Shown here piece after piece: positions 28,115 to 37,530 of a stretch of DNA of 64,000 bases. Below the pieces are notes generated by a model, which ran no database searches, was not told where the DNA came from, and saw only the letters and a list, made by a program, of their open reading frames with translations. The first letter of the stretch is position 1; each line of letters starts with the position of its first letter. The DNA is from Proteobacteria bacterium SG_bin9. Its GTDB lineage: Bacteria > Pseudomonadota > Alphaproteobacteria > Rhizobiales > Xanthobacteraceae. The stretch lies in the NCBI GenBank assembly GCA_002083525.1, contig LWDM01000074.1, positions 8,815 to 72,814 of the forward strand, in the 5' to 3' direction. The position numbers and the translations under genes were made by a program.

Positions 28115-29368
28115 ATGAGTGAACGGCCGCCCATTTCGCCGCGGAGCCCGCGTGCTGCGCTGGAGCCCGAGCAGGTGCCTCAACCGCGCCGGTCCGAGCG
28201 CGCGCGTAATCCGTTTGTCATCGTCGGCAATGCCATCTTCACGCTTGTCATCCTGCTGATGATCGGTGCCGGCGGCGCCTACATCTACGGCCGCCAGATG
28301 CTGGAAGCGCCGGGGCCGCTGCAGGCGGACAAGATCGTCAACATTCCAACCAAACTCGGTACCATGGATATCGCCGATATCCTGATCCGCGAGGGCGTGA
28401 TCGACACCAGCCGCTGGGGCTTCCTCGGCGGCGTCACCGCCCTGAAGGCTCGCTCCGAACTGAAGTCCGGCGAGTATCTGTTCCAGAAGAAGGCCAGTCT
28501 GCGCGACGTGATCGACGTCATCGTCGAAGGCAAGGTGGTGCAGCACAATCTCACCGTCCCCGAAGGCCTGACCTCCGAGCAGATCGTGGCGCGGCTGCTG
28601 GAGAATGACATTCTGTCCGGCAGCATCAAGGAAGTGCCGCGCGAAGGCACGCTATTGCCCGAGACCTACAAGTTCACCCGCGGCACGACGCGCGATCAGA
28701 TGATCCAGCGTCTGCAGCAGGCGCAGAAGCGTGCGCTCACCGAAATCTGGGAACGCCGCAATCCGGACATCCTGGTGAAGTCGCCGGAACAGCTCGTCAC
28801 GCTCGCCTCGATCGTCGAGAAGGAAACCGGCCGCGCCGACGAGCGCAGCCGCGTGGCTGCCGTGTTCAGCAATCGCCTGCGACAGCGCATGAAGCTGCAG
28901 TCCGACCCGACGATCATCTACGGCCTCGTCGGCGGCAAGGGAACGCTCGGCCGTCCGATCAAGCGCAGCGAGATCACGCAGCCGTCACCCTACAACACCT
29001 ACGTCGTCGATGGTCTGCCACCGGGCCCGATTGCCAATCCGGGCCGCGCCTCGCTTGAAGCCACCGCCAATCCGGCCCGTACACGCGACCTATTCTTCGT
29101 CGCCGACGGAACCGGCGGTCACGCCTTTACCGAGACCTACGACGCGCACCAGAAGAATGTCGCCAAGCTGCGTCAGCTCGAGCGGCAGCAGAACGATACG
29201 GTCGAGCCCGCCGACGAACCGGCTCCCGCAGCAGCCGCGCCGACCGCCTTCGCGCCGGCTGATCCCTCCCGCGCCGGCGCGCCCGCACAGGCAGCGCCTG
29301 CGGGGCAGAAGCAGAAGCGCGCCCCGACGGCGCAGCAGCCCGCATCGGGCAATTCCGCCACCCAGTGA
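28115..29368 (+). CDS. mltG: Endolytic murein transglycosylase MltG
   Basis: A 417-residue inner-membrane enzyme that ends nascent glycan strands. It has a basic cytoplasmic N-terminus, one membrane helix at about 30-56 (NAIFTLVILLMIGAGGAY), a LysM-like region, and a YceG domain with the catalytic Glu in ASIVEKETG near 235. It closes with PYNTYVVDGLPPGPI. The last 70 residues are a Pro/Ala/Gln-rich tail of no known function. Confidence 0.94.
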   Translation: MSERPPISPRSPRAALEPEQVPQPRRSERARNPFVIVGNAIFTLVILLMIGAGGAYIYGRQMLEAPGPLQADKIVNIPTKLGTMDIADILIREGVIDTSRWGFLGGVTALKARSELKSGEYLFQKKASLRDVIDVIVEGKVVQHNLTVPEGLTSEQIVARLLENDILSGSIKEVPREGTLLPETYKFTRGTTRDQMIQRLQQAQKRALTEIWERRNPDILVKSPEQLVTLASIVEKETGRADERSRVAAVFSNRLRQRMKLQSDPTIIYGLVGGKGTLGRPIKRSEITQPSPYNTYVVDGLPPGPIANPGRASLEATANPARTRDLFFVADGTGGHAFTETYDAHQKNVAKLRQLERQQNDTVEPADEPAPAAAAPTAFAPADPSRAGAPAQAAPAGQKQKRAPTAQQPASGNSATQ

Positions 29369-29484
29369 TGCCGCCGGGCGGTTGATCGCGCCCGGCAACG
29401 TGCGATAACTCCACCGTTTTCGCGGCAGTGACAGCGAGTCGCTGCCGTTATCGTCTCTCACGTCCGATCCGGAGCATCGCGCCG

Positions 29485-30372
29485 ATGGCGCTGTCGAGCA
29501 TGACCGGCTTCGCCCGAAGCCATGGCACCAGCGGGCCTTACGCCTTCGAATGGGAGCTGAAGTCCGTCAACGCCAAGGGCTTTGACTTCCGCATGCGGTT
29601 GCCGCCGGGATGGGACGAGATCGAGGCGCTGGCGCGCAAGAGCGCCGCCGAGCGTCTTTCGCGCGGCACGGTCTACGCCAACCTCACCATGAAACGCGCC
29701 GACGCCGTGGGCGCCGTCCGTATCAACGAGGACGTGCTTGCGGCCATCGTGAAGCTGTCGGCCGATATCGCCGCGCGTACCGGCGCGACGCCGCCGAGTG
29801 TCGACGGGCTGCTCGGCATCAAGGGCGTGATCGAAGTCGCCGAGCCGGTGACCGATGAAGCGGAAGAACAGGCCGCACGAAAGGCGGTCGCCGCGAGCTT
29901 CGAGCAGGCGCTGTCCGCGCTGGTCGAGATGCGCACGCGCGAGGGAGCGACGCTCGGCCAGGTGCTGGCGCAGCGGATGGACGAAATCGAAGCGCTGAGC
30001 CGCGCCGCCGAGGCCACGCCAGGCCGCAAGCCGGACGCGATCAGGGCCAGGCTGGCGGAGCAGATCGCGGCACTGCTTGAAACGTCAGAACGGTTCGATC
30101 CGGACCGGCTACATCAGGAAGCGCTGCTGATCGCGACCAAGGCCGACATCCGCGAGGAGCTCGATCGCATCGCCTCGCATGTGGCGCAGGCGCGCGAGCT
30201 GCTCGGAAAGGGTGGCGCGATCGGCCGCCGGCTCGATTTCCTGGCGCAGGAGTTCAACCGCGAAGTCAACACCTGCTGTTCGAAGTCCAACGATCTCGAA
30301 CTGACCAACACCGGCATGCAGATGAAGAACGTGGTCGAGCAATTCCGCGAACAGGTCCAGAATCTGGAGTGA
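29485..30372 (+). CDS. YicC/YloC family endoribonuclease
   Basis: A 295-residue member of the YicC family, whose members act as ribonucleases. It starts with the signature MALSSMTGFAR and ends with the conserved NTCCSKSNDLELT and MKNVVEQFREQVQNLE, the latter cut here at MKNVVEQFREQ. The ATG at 29485 is chosen because it begins the signature. It directly precedes gmk, the usual order, with stop and gmk ribosome site overlapping. Confidence 0.93.
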   Translation: MALSSMTGFARSHGTSGPYAFEWELKSVNAKGFDFRMRLPPGWDEIEALARKSAAERLSRGTVYANLTMKRADAVGAVRINEDVLAAIVKLSADIAARTGATPPSVDGLLGIKGVIEVAEPVTDEAEEQAARKAVAASFEQALSALVEMRTREGATLGQVLAQRMDEIEALSRAAEATPGRKPDAIRARLAEQIAALLETSERFDPDRLHQEALLIATKADIREELDRIASHVAQARELLGKGGAIGRRLDFLAQEFNREVNTCCSKSNDLELTNTGMQMKNVVEQFREQVQNLE

Positions 30373-30374
30373 GC

Positions 30375-31022
30375 ATGGCAGCGCACGGCAATCTGGAACG
30401 TCGCGGGCTGATGTTCGTGCTGTCGTCGCCGTCGGGCGCGGGCAAGACGACGCTCTCGCGCATGCTGCTGGGCAAAGTTCCGGGACTGAGCATGTCTATC
30501 TCGGCCACGACGCGGCCGATGCGGCCGGGTGAGATCGACGGACAAGACTATCTCTTCGTCGACAAGGCGCGTTTTGCGGCGATGGTGAAGGGCGGCGAGC
30601 TGCTGGAGCACGCCACCGTGTTCGATAATTCCTACGGCACGCCGCGTGCGCCGGTGGAAAAGGCGCTGTCGGAAGGCCGTGACGTGCTGTTCGACATCGA
30701 CTGGCAGGGCACGCAGCAGCTGCGCGAGAAGGCGTCCAAGGATGTGGTCAGCGTTTTCATCCTGCCGCCATCCGCTGCCGATCTGGAAAAGCGGCTGCAC
30801 ACCCGCGCGCAGGACTCCGCCGAGGTCATCCGCGGGCGGATGGATCGCGCCAGTCACGAGATGAGTCACTGGGCGGAGTACGACTACATCGTCGTCAATC
30901 ACACCATCGACGAAGCGTTCGCGGAAGTGCAGTCGATCCTGAAGTCCGAGCGGCTCAAGCGCGATCGCCGGACGGGGCTGTCCGAGTTCGTCCGCAACCT
31001 GCAGAAGCAGTTGGAAAAGTAA
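30375..31022 (+). CDS. gmk: Guanylate kinase
   Basis: GMP + ATP give GDP + ADP. 215 residues. The P-loop is SSPSGAGKTT, followed by the GMP-binding signature STTRPMRPGE-like SATTRPMRPGEIDGQDY, and the LID region ends in a short helix. ATG at 30375 is preferred: GGAG ends five bases before it, while the GTG at 30369 lies inside that site. It is translationally coupled to yicC. Confidence 0.96.
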   Translation: MAAHGNLERRGLMFVLSSPSGAGKTTLSRMLLGKVPGLSMSISATTRPMRPGEIDGQDYLFVDKARFAAMVKGGELLEHATVFDNSYGTPRAPVEKALSEGRDVLFDIDWQGTQQLREKASKDVVSVFILPPSAADLEKRLHTRAQDSAEVIRGRMDRASHEMSHWAEYDYIVVNHTIDEAFAEVQSILKSERLKRDRRTGLSEFVRNLQKQLEK

Positions 31023-31023
31023 A

Positions 31024-31047
31024 AGGCGCGTCCCGCAAGACGCGCCT
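31024..31047 (-). terminator. Terminator of the alcohol dehydrogenase gene
   Basis: AGGCGCGTC (31024-31032) pairs with GACGCGCCT (31039-31047). On the minus strand the hairpin is followed by TTTT. It lies 24 bases past the alcohol dehydrogenase stop and just after gmk, so it may also limit readthrough from gmk. Confidence 0.7.
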
Positions 31048-31070
31048 CGATTGCCGTTCTGCCGTGACGT

Positions 31071-32129
31071 TCAGTTTACCAGCATGATGCGGCCGACGAC
31101 CTTGCCGGCGCGCAACTCGTCAATCCACTTCTGCACATCCGTCATCGGCTCCTGCTTCATCGGCACCGGTTTGACCTTGCCGTTGCGCGCCAGAGCCATC
31201 AATTCCTGCGCTTCGGCGAGCGTGCCGGTCATGAAGCCTTCGACGGTCATGCGCTTGTAGATCCACTGCACCGTGGGGATGCTGAAGTTGCCACCGATCA
31301 GGCCTGACACCACGATCTTGCCGCCGCGTGCCACGACGGAGGTCGCGAACGCCATCGACTTCTCGCTGCCGGCGAAGTCGACGATGCAGTCGAAGCCGCC
31401 TTCGGTTTCCTTGATCATGCGCTTGGCGACATCCGCTTCCGACGGATCGTAAGCCGCGGCCGCGCCGTTCTTCAGTGCTGCGTCTCGCGCATTGGGGCTG
31501 AGATCGGCGACCGAGATTGGCTGCTTGAACAGGGCAGGTGCGATCGACAGACCCATCATGCCGACACCGCCGAGGCCGATCAGCAGCAGATTGCGCTGAC
31601 GCGGGCGGTCGGTGAGGCGCTTCAGCGCGCCGTAGGCGGTGATGCCCGAGCACATCAAGGTCGCGGCCATATCGCCCGGCACGTTGCCGTAGTCGATGAG
31701 GTACTTCGCGTCGGGCACCAGCACGTGGCTGGCGAAGCCGCCATCGATGGAGACGCCGAGGAAGCGATTGCGTGCGCAGAGATTCTCATCGCCGTTCTGG
31801 CAATCGCGGCACTGGCCGCAGCCGATCCACGGAAACACCGCGAACTTTTTGCCGACCAGATCCTTCGGCGCATCGGGGCCAACGTCATCGACGACACCGG
31901 CGATCTCGTGGCCGAGCGTGAACGGCAAGGTCATGCCGCGCGTGGTGTCGAGTTTCTTGCCGCCGCCGATGTCGGCGTAGCCGTCCTGGATGTGGAGGTC
32001 GGAGTGGCAGAGACCGCAGCGGTCGATCTTGACCAGCACTTCGGCGCCTTTCGGCTTCGGCGTATCGATAATGGTCTCGCACAACGGCGCATCGAACTTG
32101 ACCAGCGATTGGCGAACCATACGCGCCAT
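31071..32129 (-). CDS. Zinc-dependent alcohol dehydrogenase
   Basis: A 352-residue MDR enzyme. The catalytic zinc ligands are Cys in CGLCHSDLH and the His-Glu pair in LGHEIAGVV. The structural zinc site is four Cys in CGQCRDCQNGDENLC. The NAD site is GLGGVGMMGL, which fits NAD(P) oxidoreductases acting on primary alcohols or aldehydes; the substrate is unknown. ATG at 32129 is preferred because GAGGAG lies 8 bases before it and only 2 bases before ATG 32135. The gene is 12 bases from the rsmA stop. Confidence 0.9.
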   Translation of the reverse strand: MARMVRQSLVKFDAPLCETIIDTPKPKGAEVLVKIDRCGLCHSDLHIQDGYADIGGGKKLDTTRGMTLPFTLGHEIAGVVDDVGPDAPKDLVGKKFAVFPWIGCGQCRDCQNGDENLCARNRFLGVSIDGGFASHVLVPDAKYLIDYGNVPGDMAATLMCSGITAYGALKRLTDRPRQRNLLLIGLGGVGMMGLSIAPALFKQPISVADLSPNARDAALKNGAAAAYDPSEADVAKRMIKETEGGFDCIVDFAGSEKSMAFATSVVARGGKIVVSGLIGGNFSIPTVQWIYKRMTVEGFMTGTLAEAQELMALARNGKVKPVPMKQEPMTDVQKWIDELRAGKVVGRIMLVN

Positions 32130-32141
32130 GAGCATTTCTCC

Positions 32142-33008
32142 TCACTCGGGTTTTGTTTTTGCGGCCTGTATATCCGCCAATTCACGCGCCATGGCAACAA
32201 AACCGGAGATGGGAATCGTTTCGGCGCGCCGCGTCGGATCGATGCCTGCGGCGGAGGCAATCTGCGCCGGATCGACGCCCAGCGATTTCAAGCTCTGCCG
32301 CAGCATTTTGCGCCGCTGACCGAAGGCGGCGGCTGACACGCGCTCCAGCATCTTGCGATCGCAGGGCTCAGGTTCGCTGTGCGGAATAAGCCGCACCACG
32401 GACGACGTGACATTCGGCGGCGGTACGAAGGCACTCGGCGAAATGTCGAACAGGATCTTGGTTTCGGTGCGCCAGTTCGAGAGCACTGCGAGGCGGCCAT
32501 AGGCCTCGTCGTTCTCGCGCGCGGCGATACGCTCGGCCACCTCGCGCTGAAACATCAGCACCATCATGTCGAACCAGGGCGGCCATGGCTCGACGCTGAG
32601 CCAGCCGATCAAGAGCGGCGTGGCTATATTGTAGGGCAGGTTGGCGACGATGGTTGCCTTGTCGCTGCCGAGCAGCGGGCGCGGATCGAAGGTCATCGCA
32701 TCTGCATTCACGATCTCGAGCCGGCCCGGATAGCGCTCCGATATCTCTTCGAGCGCCGGGATCGCGCGTTCGTCGCGCTCGATGGCGATGACGCGTTTCG
32801 TGCCGAGCGCCAGCAGGGCGCGGGTGAGACCGCCGGGACCGGGACCGATCTCGATCACGGTACGGTCCTCGAGCGGCGCGGCGGCGCGGGCGATGCGCGC
32901 GGTGAGGTTCAGGTCGAGCAGGAAGTTCTGCCCGAGCGATTTGCGTGCCGAGAGTCCGTGCTTGCGGATCACCTCGCGCAGCGGCGGCAGATCGTCGATG
33001 GCGCTCAT
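32142..33008 (-). CDS. rsmA: 16S rRNA dimethyladenosine transferase RsmA (KsgA)
   Basis: A 288-residue enzyme that dimethylates two adjacent adenosines at the 3' end of 16S RNA. It has the N-terminal KSLGQNFL signature, SAM motif I EIGPGPGGLT, the NLPYNIATPLL catalytic motif and the FxPPPxV-like SAFVPPPNVTS. The ATG at 33008 overlaps the pdxA stop (ATGA), so the two are coupled. A much longer in-frame reading upstream lies inside pdxA in another frame and is not used. Confidence 0.95.
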   Translation of the reverse strand: MSAIDDLPPLREVIRKHGLSARKSLGQNFLLDLNLTARIARAAAPLEDRTVIEIGPGPGGLTRALLALGTKRVIAIERDERAIPALEEISERYPGRLEIVNADAMTFDPRPLLGSDKATIVANLPYNIATPLLIGWLSVEPWPPWFDMMVLMFQREVAERIAARENDEAYGRLAVLSNWRTETKILFDISPSAFVPPPNVTSSVVRLIPHSEPEPCDRKMLERVSAAAFGQRRKMLRQSLKSLGVDPAQIASAAGIDPTRRAETIPISGFVAMARELADIQAAKTKPE

Positions 33009-34009
33009 GCGGGGCGGCTGGTTGCCATGCGGGCTGCGAGCTTCAGGGCGGCGATCAGGCTCGCGGGATTGGCCTTGCCGGTGCCGGCGATGTCGAAGGC
33101 CGTGCCGTGATCGGGCGAGGTGCGGATGAACGGCAGGCCGAGCGTGACGTTCACGCCATCGTCGAAGGCGATGGTCTTGATCGGGATCAGCGCCTGGTCG
33201 TGATACATGCACAGCGCGCAATCGTAGGTCTTGCGCGCGGCCGCGTGGAACATGGTGTCGGCCGGGAGAGGGCCGCGGGCGTCGATGCCTTCGCTGCGCA
33301 GCTTCTCGACGGCCACCGCGACAATGGCCTGGTCCTCCTTGCCGAGCGAGCCGCCTTCGCCGGCGTGCGGATTGAGCCCCGCAAGCGCGAGCCGCGGCTT
33401 CGCAAGACCGAAATACGTGTGCATGTCCTTGGCCACGATGCGCGCGGTGGCGACGATCAGGTCCGCCGAGAGCTTGTCGATCGCATCGCGTAGCGGCAGG
33501 TGAATCGTCACCGGCACCACGGCCAACTGTGGCGACCACAGCATCATCACCGGCAGCGGCGTCTCGCCGTGCACGACGGCAAGCTCGGCCAGAAATTCGG
33601 TATGGCCGGGGTGACGGAAGCCAGCGTCATACAGTACCGACTTGGCGATCGGATTGGTGACGACAGCCGCGGCGCGGCCCTGGGTCACGTCCTTGACCGC
33701 GTGGCGGATCGCAGCGATGGCCGCAGGCGCACTGGTGGTGTCGGGCTGGCCCGGCTTGGCGGTCGCGCGGACGCCGCTGGCAACGACAGGGAGCGCGTTT
33801 GGAAACGCCGCGATGGCATCCTCGGCTTTGACGGTTGCGAGGGGGACGGCGATGCCCAGGTGCTTGGCGCGCGCGGCGACGAATTCCTCGTCGCCGATCA
33901 GGTAGAACGGCGGCAAGCCGATCTCTGTCCGTTGCAGCCAGGCAGCGATCGTAATGTCGGCGCCGATCCCCGCAGGCTCACCGATCGTCAGCGCAAGCGG
34001 CTTCGTCAT
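33005..34009 (-). CDS. pdxA: 4-hydroxythreonine-4-phosphate dehydrogenase
   Basis: Vitamin B6 synthesis enzyme, 334 residues, NAD-dependent. It has the family start LALTIGEPAGIGADI, the metal-binding His residues (including HTEFLAEL and DTMFHAAARK-like DTMFH), and the C-terminal IAGTGKANPASLIAALKLA. Coupled to rsmA downstream and to the SurA-like gene upstream (7-base gap). Confidence 0.96.
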   Translation of the reverse strand: MTKPLALTIGEPAGIGADITIAAWLQRTEIGLPPFYLIGDEEFVAARAKHLGIAVPLATVKAEDAIAAFPNALPVVASGVRATAKPGQPDTTSAPAAIAAIRHAVKDVTQGRAAAVVTNPIAKSVLYDAGFRHPGHTEFLAELAVVHGETPLPVMMLWSPQLAVVPVTIHLPLRDAIDKLSADLIVATARIVAKDMHTYFGLAKPRLALAGLNPHAGEGGSLGKEDQAIVAVAVEKLRSEGIDARGPLPADTMFHAAARKTYDCALCMYHDQALIPIKTIAFDDGVNVTLGLPFIRTSPDHGTAFDIAGTGKANPASLIAALKLAARMATSRPA

Positions 34010-34016
34010 CGGGATG

Positions 34017-34946
34017 TCAGCGATATTCGATCATCGCCGCCTTGCGGACCTCGGCGAGATATTCCTTCGACTTCGCTTCGAACTTCTGCAGGTACAGCTT
34101 GTCGCGCGCTTCGCGCTTTTGCGGCGTATCGGCGGTGGTCGGCTTGCGGCTACAGAGCGCGACCATCTCGACGCCTTGCTTGGTCACCTCCGGCGGCGTC
34201 AGGCGGCCGACGGTGGTCTTGTCGAGAATCTCGCGCAAGGCTGGCGGCAGATCGGCCGAGGTCTTGATGATCAATTCCTTCACCGCCGCGCCCCGCATGG
34301 ATCGGAACAGGCTGACGGCATCGTCGCAGCTTTGCACGCGCGAGCGCAATGCCTCGGCCTCCTTGCGCCGCTGCTCGAGGGTGCCGGAATCAGCGCGGGC
34401 TGCAATCAGCACGACGGACCGCATCTGATATTCGAAATTGGCGTCCTTATCCTTGTCCGACGTCACTTCGATCTTGGAATCGGATTCCTTCTCCCCGACA
34501 AAGAGGCTCTGGCGGAAACGGCCGCGGACGAGGTTGCCCCAGACCAGTTCGGCCCTCATCCGGCTCTTCAGCGTGTCCGGCCGGATGCCCTGGGACTCGA
34601 GCGATTTGGCGAGCTGATCGGGTGTCAGCCGCATCCGCGAGCTCATATTGGCGAAGGCGCTGTCGACTTCGGTCGCGCCGTATTCGATGCCGTACTTCTT
34701 GCCTTCCTTGACCTTGATCTTCTCGTCGATCAGCTCCTGCACGACCTCATTGCGCGGCGGCGTCTTGCGTGTGGTCAGGGTGAGGAATTTGGAGCGCTGA
34801 TCGACGTCGTAGTTGGTGATCGGCTCGCCGTTGACGATCACGGCAATGGACTGGGCCTGCGCGGGCAGGGCAACGCCGATTGCCGCCGTGACTACGACGG
34901 CAAACGCGTATCGGCGAAAGAATGTCGCGACCTTCGCTGGTAACAT
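34017..34946 (-). CDS. surA: SurA-like periplasmic chaperone/peptidyl-prolyl isomerase
   Basis: A 309-residue protein with a signal peptide (to about residue 30, ending PAQA) and a SurA N-terminal domain (SIAVIVNGEPITNYDVDQR, then LIDEKIKVKEGKKYGIE). The C-terminal half carries a weak parvulin-like region (EFLLE replaced; CSRK and TPQKREARDKLYLQ at the end). This is the alphaproteobacterial SurA, placed with lptD, the gene whose product it helps fold. The ATG at 34946 starts the signal peptide; upstream in-frame codons are not conserved. Confidence 0.85.
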   Translation of the reverse strand: MLPAKVATFFRRYAFAVVVTAAIGVALPAQAQSIAVIVNGEPITNYDVDQRSKFLTLTTRKTPPRNEVVQELIDEKIKVKEGKKYGIEYGATEVDSAFANMSSRMRLTPDQLAKSLESQGIRPDTLKSRMRAELVWGNLVRGRFRQSLFVGEKESDSKIEVTSDKDKDANFEYQMRSVVLIAARADSGTLEQRRKEAEALRSRVQSCDDAVSLFRSMRGAAVKELIIKTSADLPPALREILDKTTVGRLTPPEVTKQGVEMVALCSRKPTTADTPQKREARDKLYLQKFEAKSKEYLAEVRKAAMIEYR

Positions 34947-35029
34947 TGTCCGTGCCCGAGACTTCCGGCTTTCCCTTCGGCCGCAACGGCCGCTGTACCC
35001 AAAGTTCGATTGTAGCTTCGTCAAGAGGA

Positions 35030-37480
35030 TCACAAGCCGCCTGAGGTGCTTGTCGACTGCGACAGCGTCGAGGCACCGATCGTGCGCAACCCAATCTGCA
35101 AGGTGACGCGGTGGTCGGTTCTGATCGACGTTCCGATGTTGTAGGCGTAGTCCGTAATATAGTTCACGCCCAGCACGAAGCAGTCGTCAATATAGCCTGC
35201 GCCGATGATGTACTGATTGATTTTGTTGGTATTAAGATCGTAGCGGAAGCTGCCCGACACCAGCCAGTTGCTGTTGATCTTGAACGACGCGCTGGCCAGC
35301 ACGCCTTCGCGGCGGTTCAGGAAGCCGAGCTCCGGCTGACGGTCGTAGTTGCCGTAGATCGCTGTGACCGACCACCGGTCGAAGCTTGCCGCGGCCTGTG
35401 CCTCAAACCGCCGGATGTCGCCGTTACGCTCGTCGAAGCGGGCGCGAGTTGTGAAGGTGAAGATCCGGTTCGGCTGATACTGCAGGCGGGCGACGTAATC
35501 CGAACGCGACGTTTCGAGGCCGGAATTAATACCCGTGTTCGTGATGTCCGCCGTCGCAAACGAGTTGCGGCCGAACAGCGAGTAGGATTGACCGAACAGC
35601 ATGTTGATCGAGCCGCCGCGATCGAATTGCGTCGTCGCCTGCACGCCGACGTTGGCACGGCCGCCGCCCTCGGCCCGATCCCAGCCCGAGAATTTGTTGA
35701 CGCTGAACAGGTTGCTGTCGTCGAAGACGAGGCTCTGCGCATCCTCGTTCGGCAACCGGCCGATATAGCTCTCGTTCGGCCGGACGATGACCTGCGCGAT
35801 CGGTGTTACCGTGGTCGTGCCCCACGGCTGCACGTTGATAAACGGATAGCGGTATTCAAGTCCGATGGTCGGGATCACCCGCGCAACCTGGGTGCCGCCG
35901 GACGGCAGGAAATTCGTCGTTCCCGGATCGCTCTTGATCGAGGCATCGACCAGGTCGCCGCGCAGCGATGCGAACGGCGTCCAGATCTGGCCGGCGGTGT
36001 CGGTATACGACCGCCGCCAGGTCACTTCACCCGACAGTCGCGTGTAGGTGCCGGCGACACCGCGCAGCAGGCAGTTCGCCGGAATCTTCACGGTTGGATC
36101 GGGCGATGACGGCAAGCAGGCGCCGGTTGCCAGCGCCAGCGGCGAGATTGCCTCGAACGCCGCGCTGCCGCGGGTGAGGCTGGTGAAGTTGCCGCGATAG
36201 CTGATCTCGCCGCCGAAGATGTTGCGGTTAAGGACGTTGTTGTAGTCGATCACCGGATGGATGACCGGGATCTGGCTCTGCACGTCCGATGCTGAATAAC
36301 CGAGATAGTGGATGACCCGCGCGTCGAAGAAGCTGCGGTTGCCGATGCCGGTCAAATAGGCCTGCGAGATGCCTTCGGTCGGAGTGACAAGAAACGCATT
36401 CAGCTGGTTCTTGAACACCGACAGACGGTAGTCGCGGAAGAACGCCGTGTCGGTCACGAGCACGCCTTCCCAGCCCCAGACCCACTTGTCGTTGATCGAG
36501 AATTGGCCCTTGCTGTCGAGAGCGCCGCGGAAGTCGCGGTTTCCGGGCGTGCCGACATATGCGCCCTTGTCGAGCTGCTGAATGCCATAAGCGCGAATGT
36601 TGTACGAACCGTTGATCAGCTGCTGCCGGAACTCGCCCTGGACCAGCACGCCTTGCTTGGTCATGAAGCGCGGCGTCACCGTGAGATCGTAGTCCGGCGC
36701 CAGCGCAAAGAAGTAGGGCGTCTCGACGCCGACGCCGTTGCGCGAGTTCGACGAGAAGTGCGGCGACAGGAAGCCGCTCTTGCGCTTCACCGTCGGATCG
36801 GGCGTCGAGAAGTACGGCAGGTAGGCGAGGGGAACGCCGAAGAACTCAAGCCGCGCATCCTCGAAGTAGAGCATTTTCTCGCCCTGATCGTGGATGATGC
36901 GTGCGCCCTTGACCTGCCACAGCGGCGGCTTCTTGGGATTTTCCTTACAGGCCGCGCACGCCGTGTAGACGCCGCTCTGGAAAACGGTGAACTCGCCGTT
37001 GGTGCGGTCGGCGCGCGTCGCCGCCATGCGGGTCTGATCGGCGGTGTCGACGCGGAGTGAGTCGACAAACCCGTCGCGATAGTCGTCGCTGAGGTCGAGG
37101 AAATTGGCGTAGGTGATCTTGCCGTCGATGTCGGTCAGGCGGACGTTGCCCTCGGCCGCCAGGCGCTTGGTTTTCTGATCGTAGACGACCTTGTCGGCTT
37201 CGAGCGTCTGGCCGTTGTAGAAGATCTGAACGTTGCCGACCGCGGAGACACGCTGGTTCGTGTAGTCGTAGTCGAGCTCGATCGCCTGCACGAGCATCTG
37301 GTTGGTTTTTTGAACCCGCGGCGGCGGCGGTTTCGGCGGCCGCGGATTGAACACGACGCCGGCCTGCGCGTTGGCCGGAGCGGTGGTCGCAGCGTCAAAC
37401 GCGAGCGCTGCGAGAGCCACGAACGCGATCCCCAGAAGCGATCGGGTCAGCACAGCGCAATACGGGCCGCGCATCGTCAT
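35030..37480 (-). CDS. lptD: LPS-assembly outer-membrane protein LptD
   Basis: An 816-residue protein that inserts lipopolysaccharide into the outer leaflet. A signal peptide (about 1-36, ending PANAQ) is followed by an OstA/LptA-like jellyroll with LIQAIELDYDYTNQRVSAVG-type start, then a large beta-barrel ending near YTQ-free aromatic strands. The ATG at 37480 clears the lptG stop (37531) and begins the signal peptide. Upstream of surA in the operon. Confidence 0.95.
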   Translation of the reverse strand: MTMRGPYCAVLTRSLLGIAFVALAALAFDAATTAPANAQAGVVFNPRPPKPPPPRVQKTNQMLVQAIELDYDYTNQRVSAVGNVQIFYNGQTLEADKVVYDQKTKRLAAEGNVRLTDIDGKITYANFLDLSDDYRDGFVDSLRVDTADQTRMAATRADRTNGEFTVFQSGVYTACAACKENPKKPPLWQVKGARIIHDQGEKMLYFEDARLEFFGVPLAYLPYFSTPDPTVKRKSGFLSPHFSSNSRNGVGVETPYFFALAPDYDLTVTPRFMTKQGVLVQGEFRQQLINGSYNIRAYGIQQLDKGAYVGTPGNRDFRGALDSKGQFSINDKWVWGWEGVLVTDTAFFRDYRLSVFKNQLNAFLVTPTEGISQAYLTGIGNRSFFDARVIHYLGYSASDVQSQIPVIHPVIDYNNVLNRNIFGGEISYRGNFTSLTRGSAAFEAISPLALATGACLPSSPDPTVKIPANCLLRGVAGTYTRLSGEVTWRRSYTDTAGQIWTPFASLRGDLVDASIKSDPGTTNFLPSGGTQVARVIPTIGLEYRYPFINVQPWGTTTVTPIAQVIVRPNESYIGRLPNEDAQSLVFDDSNLFSVNKFSGWDRAEGGGRANVGVQATTQFDRGGSINMLFGQSYSLFGRNSFATADITNTGINSGLETSRSDYVARLQYQPNRIFTFTTRARFDERNGDIRRFEAQAAASFDRWSVTAIYGNYDRQPELGFLNRREGVLASASFKINSNWLVSGSFRYDLNTNKINQYIIGAGYIDDCFVLGVNYITDYAYNIGTSIRTDHRVTLQIGLRTIGASTLSQSTSTSGGL

Positions 37481-37530
37481 GCGCAACCTGCGTCCGGCCA
37501 AACTTCCCCTCCGGGCGGCGACGACTGCCA

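Noticed and set aside
32142..33539. A longer rsmA reading that continues into pdxA
   Set aside because: The extra N-terminal part is a different frame of pdxA, and the rsmA family signature begins at the ATG at 33008.
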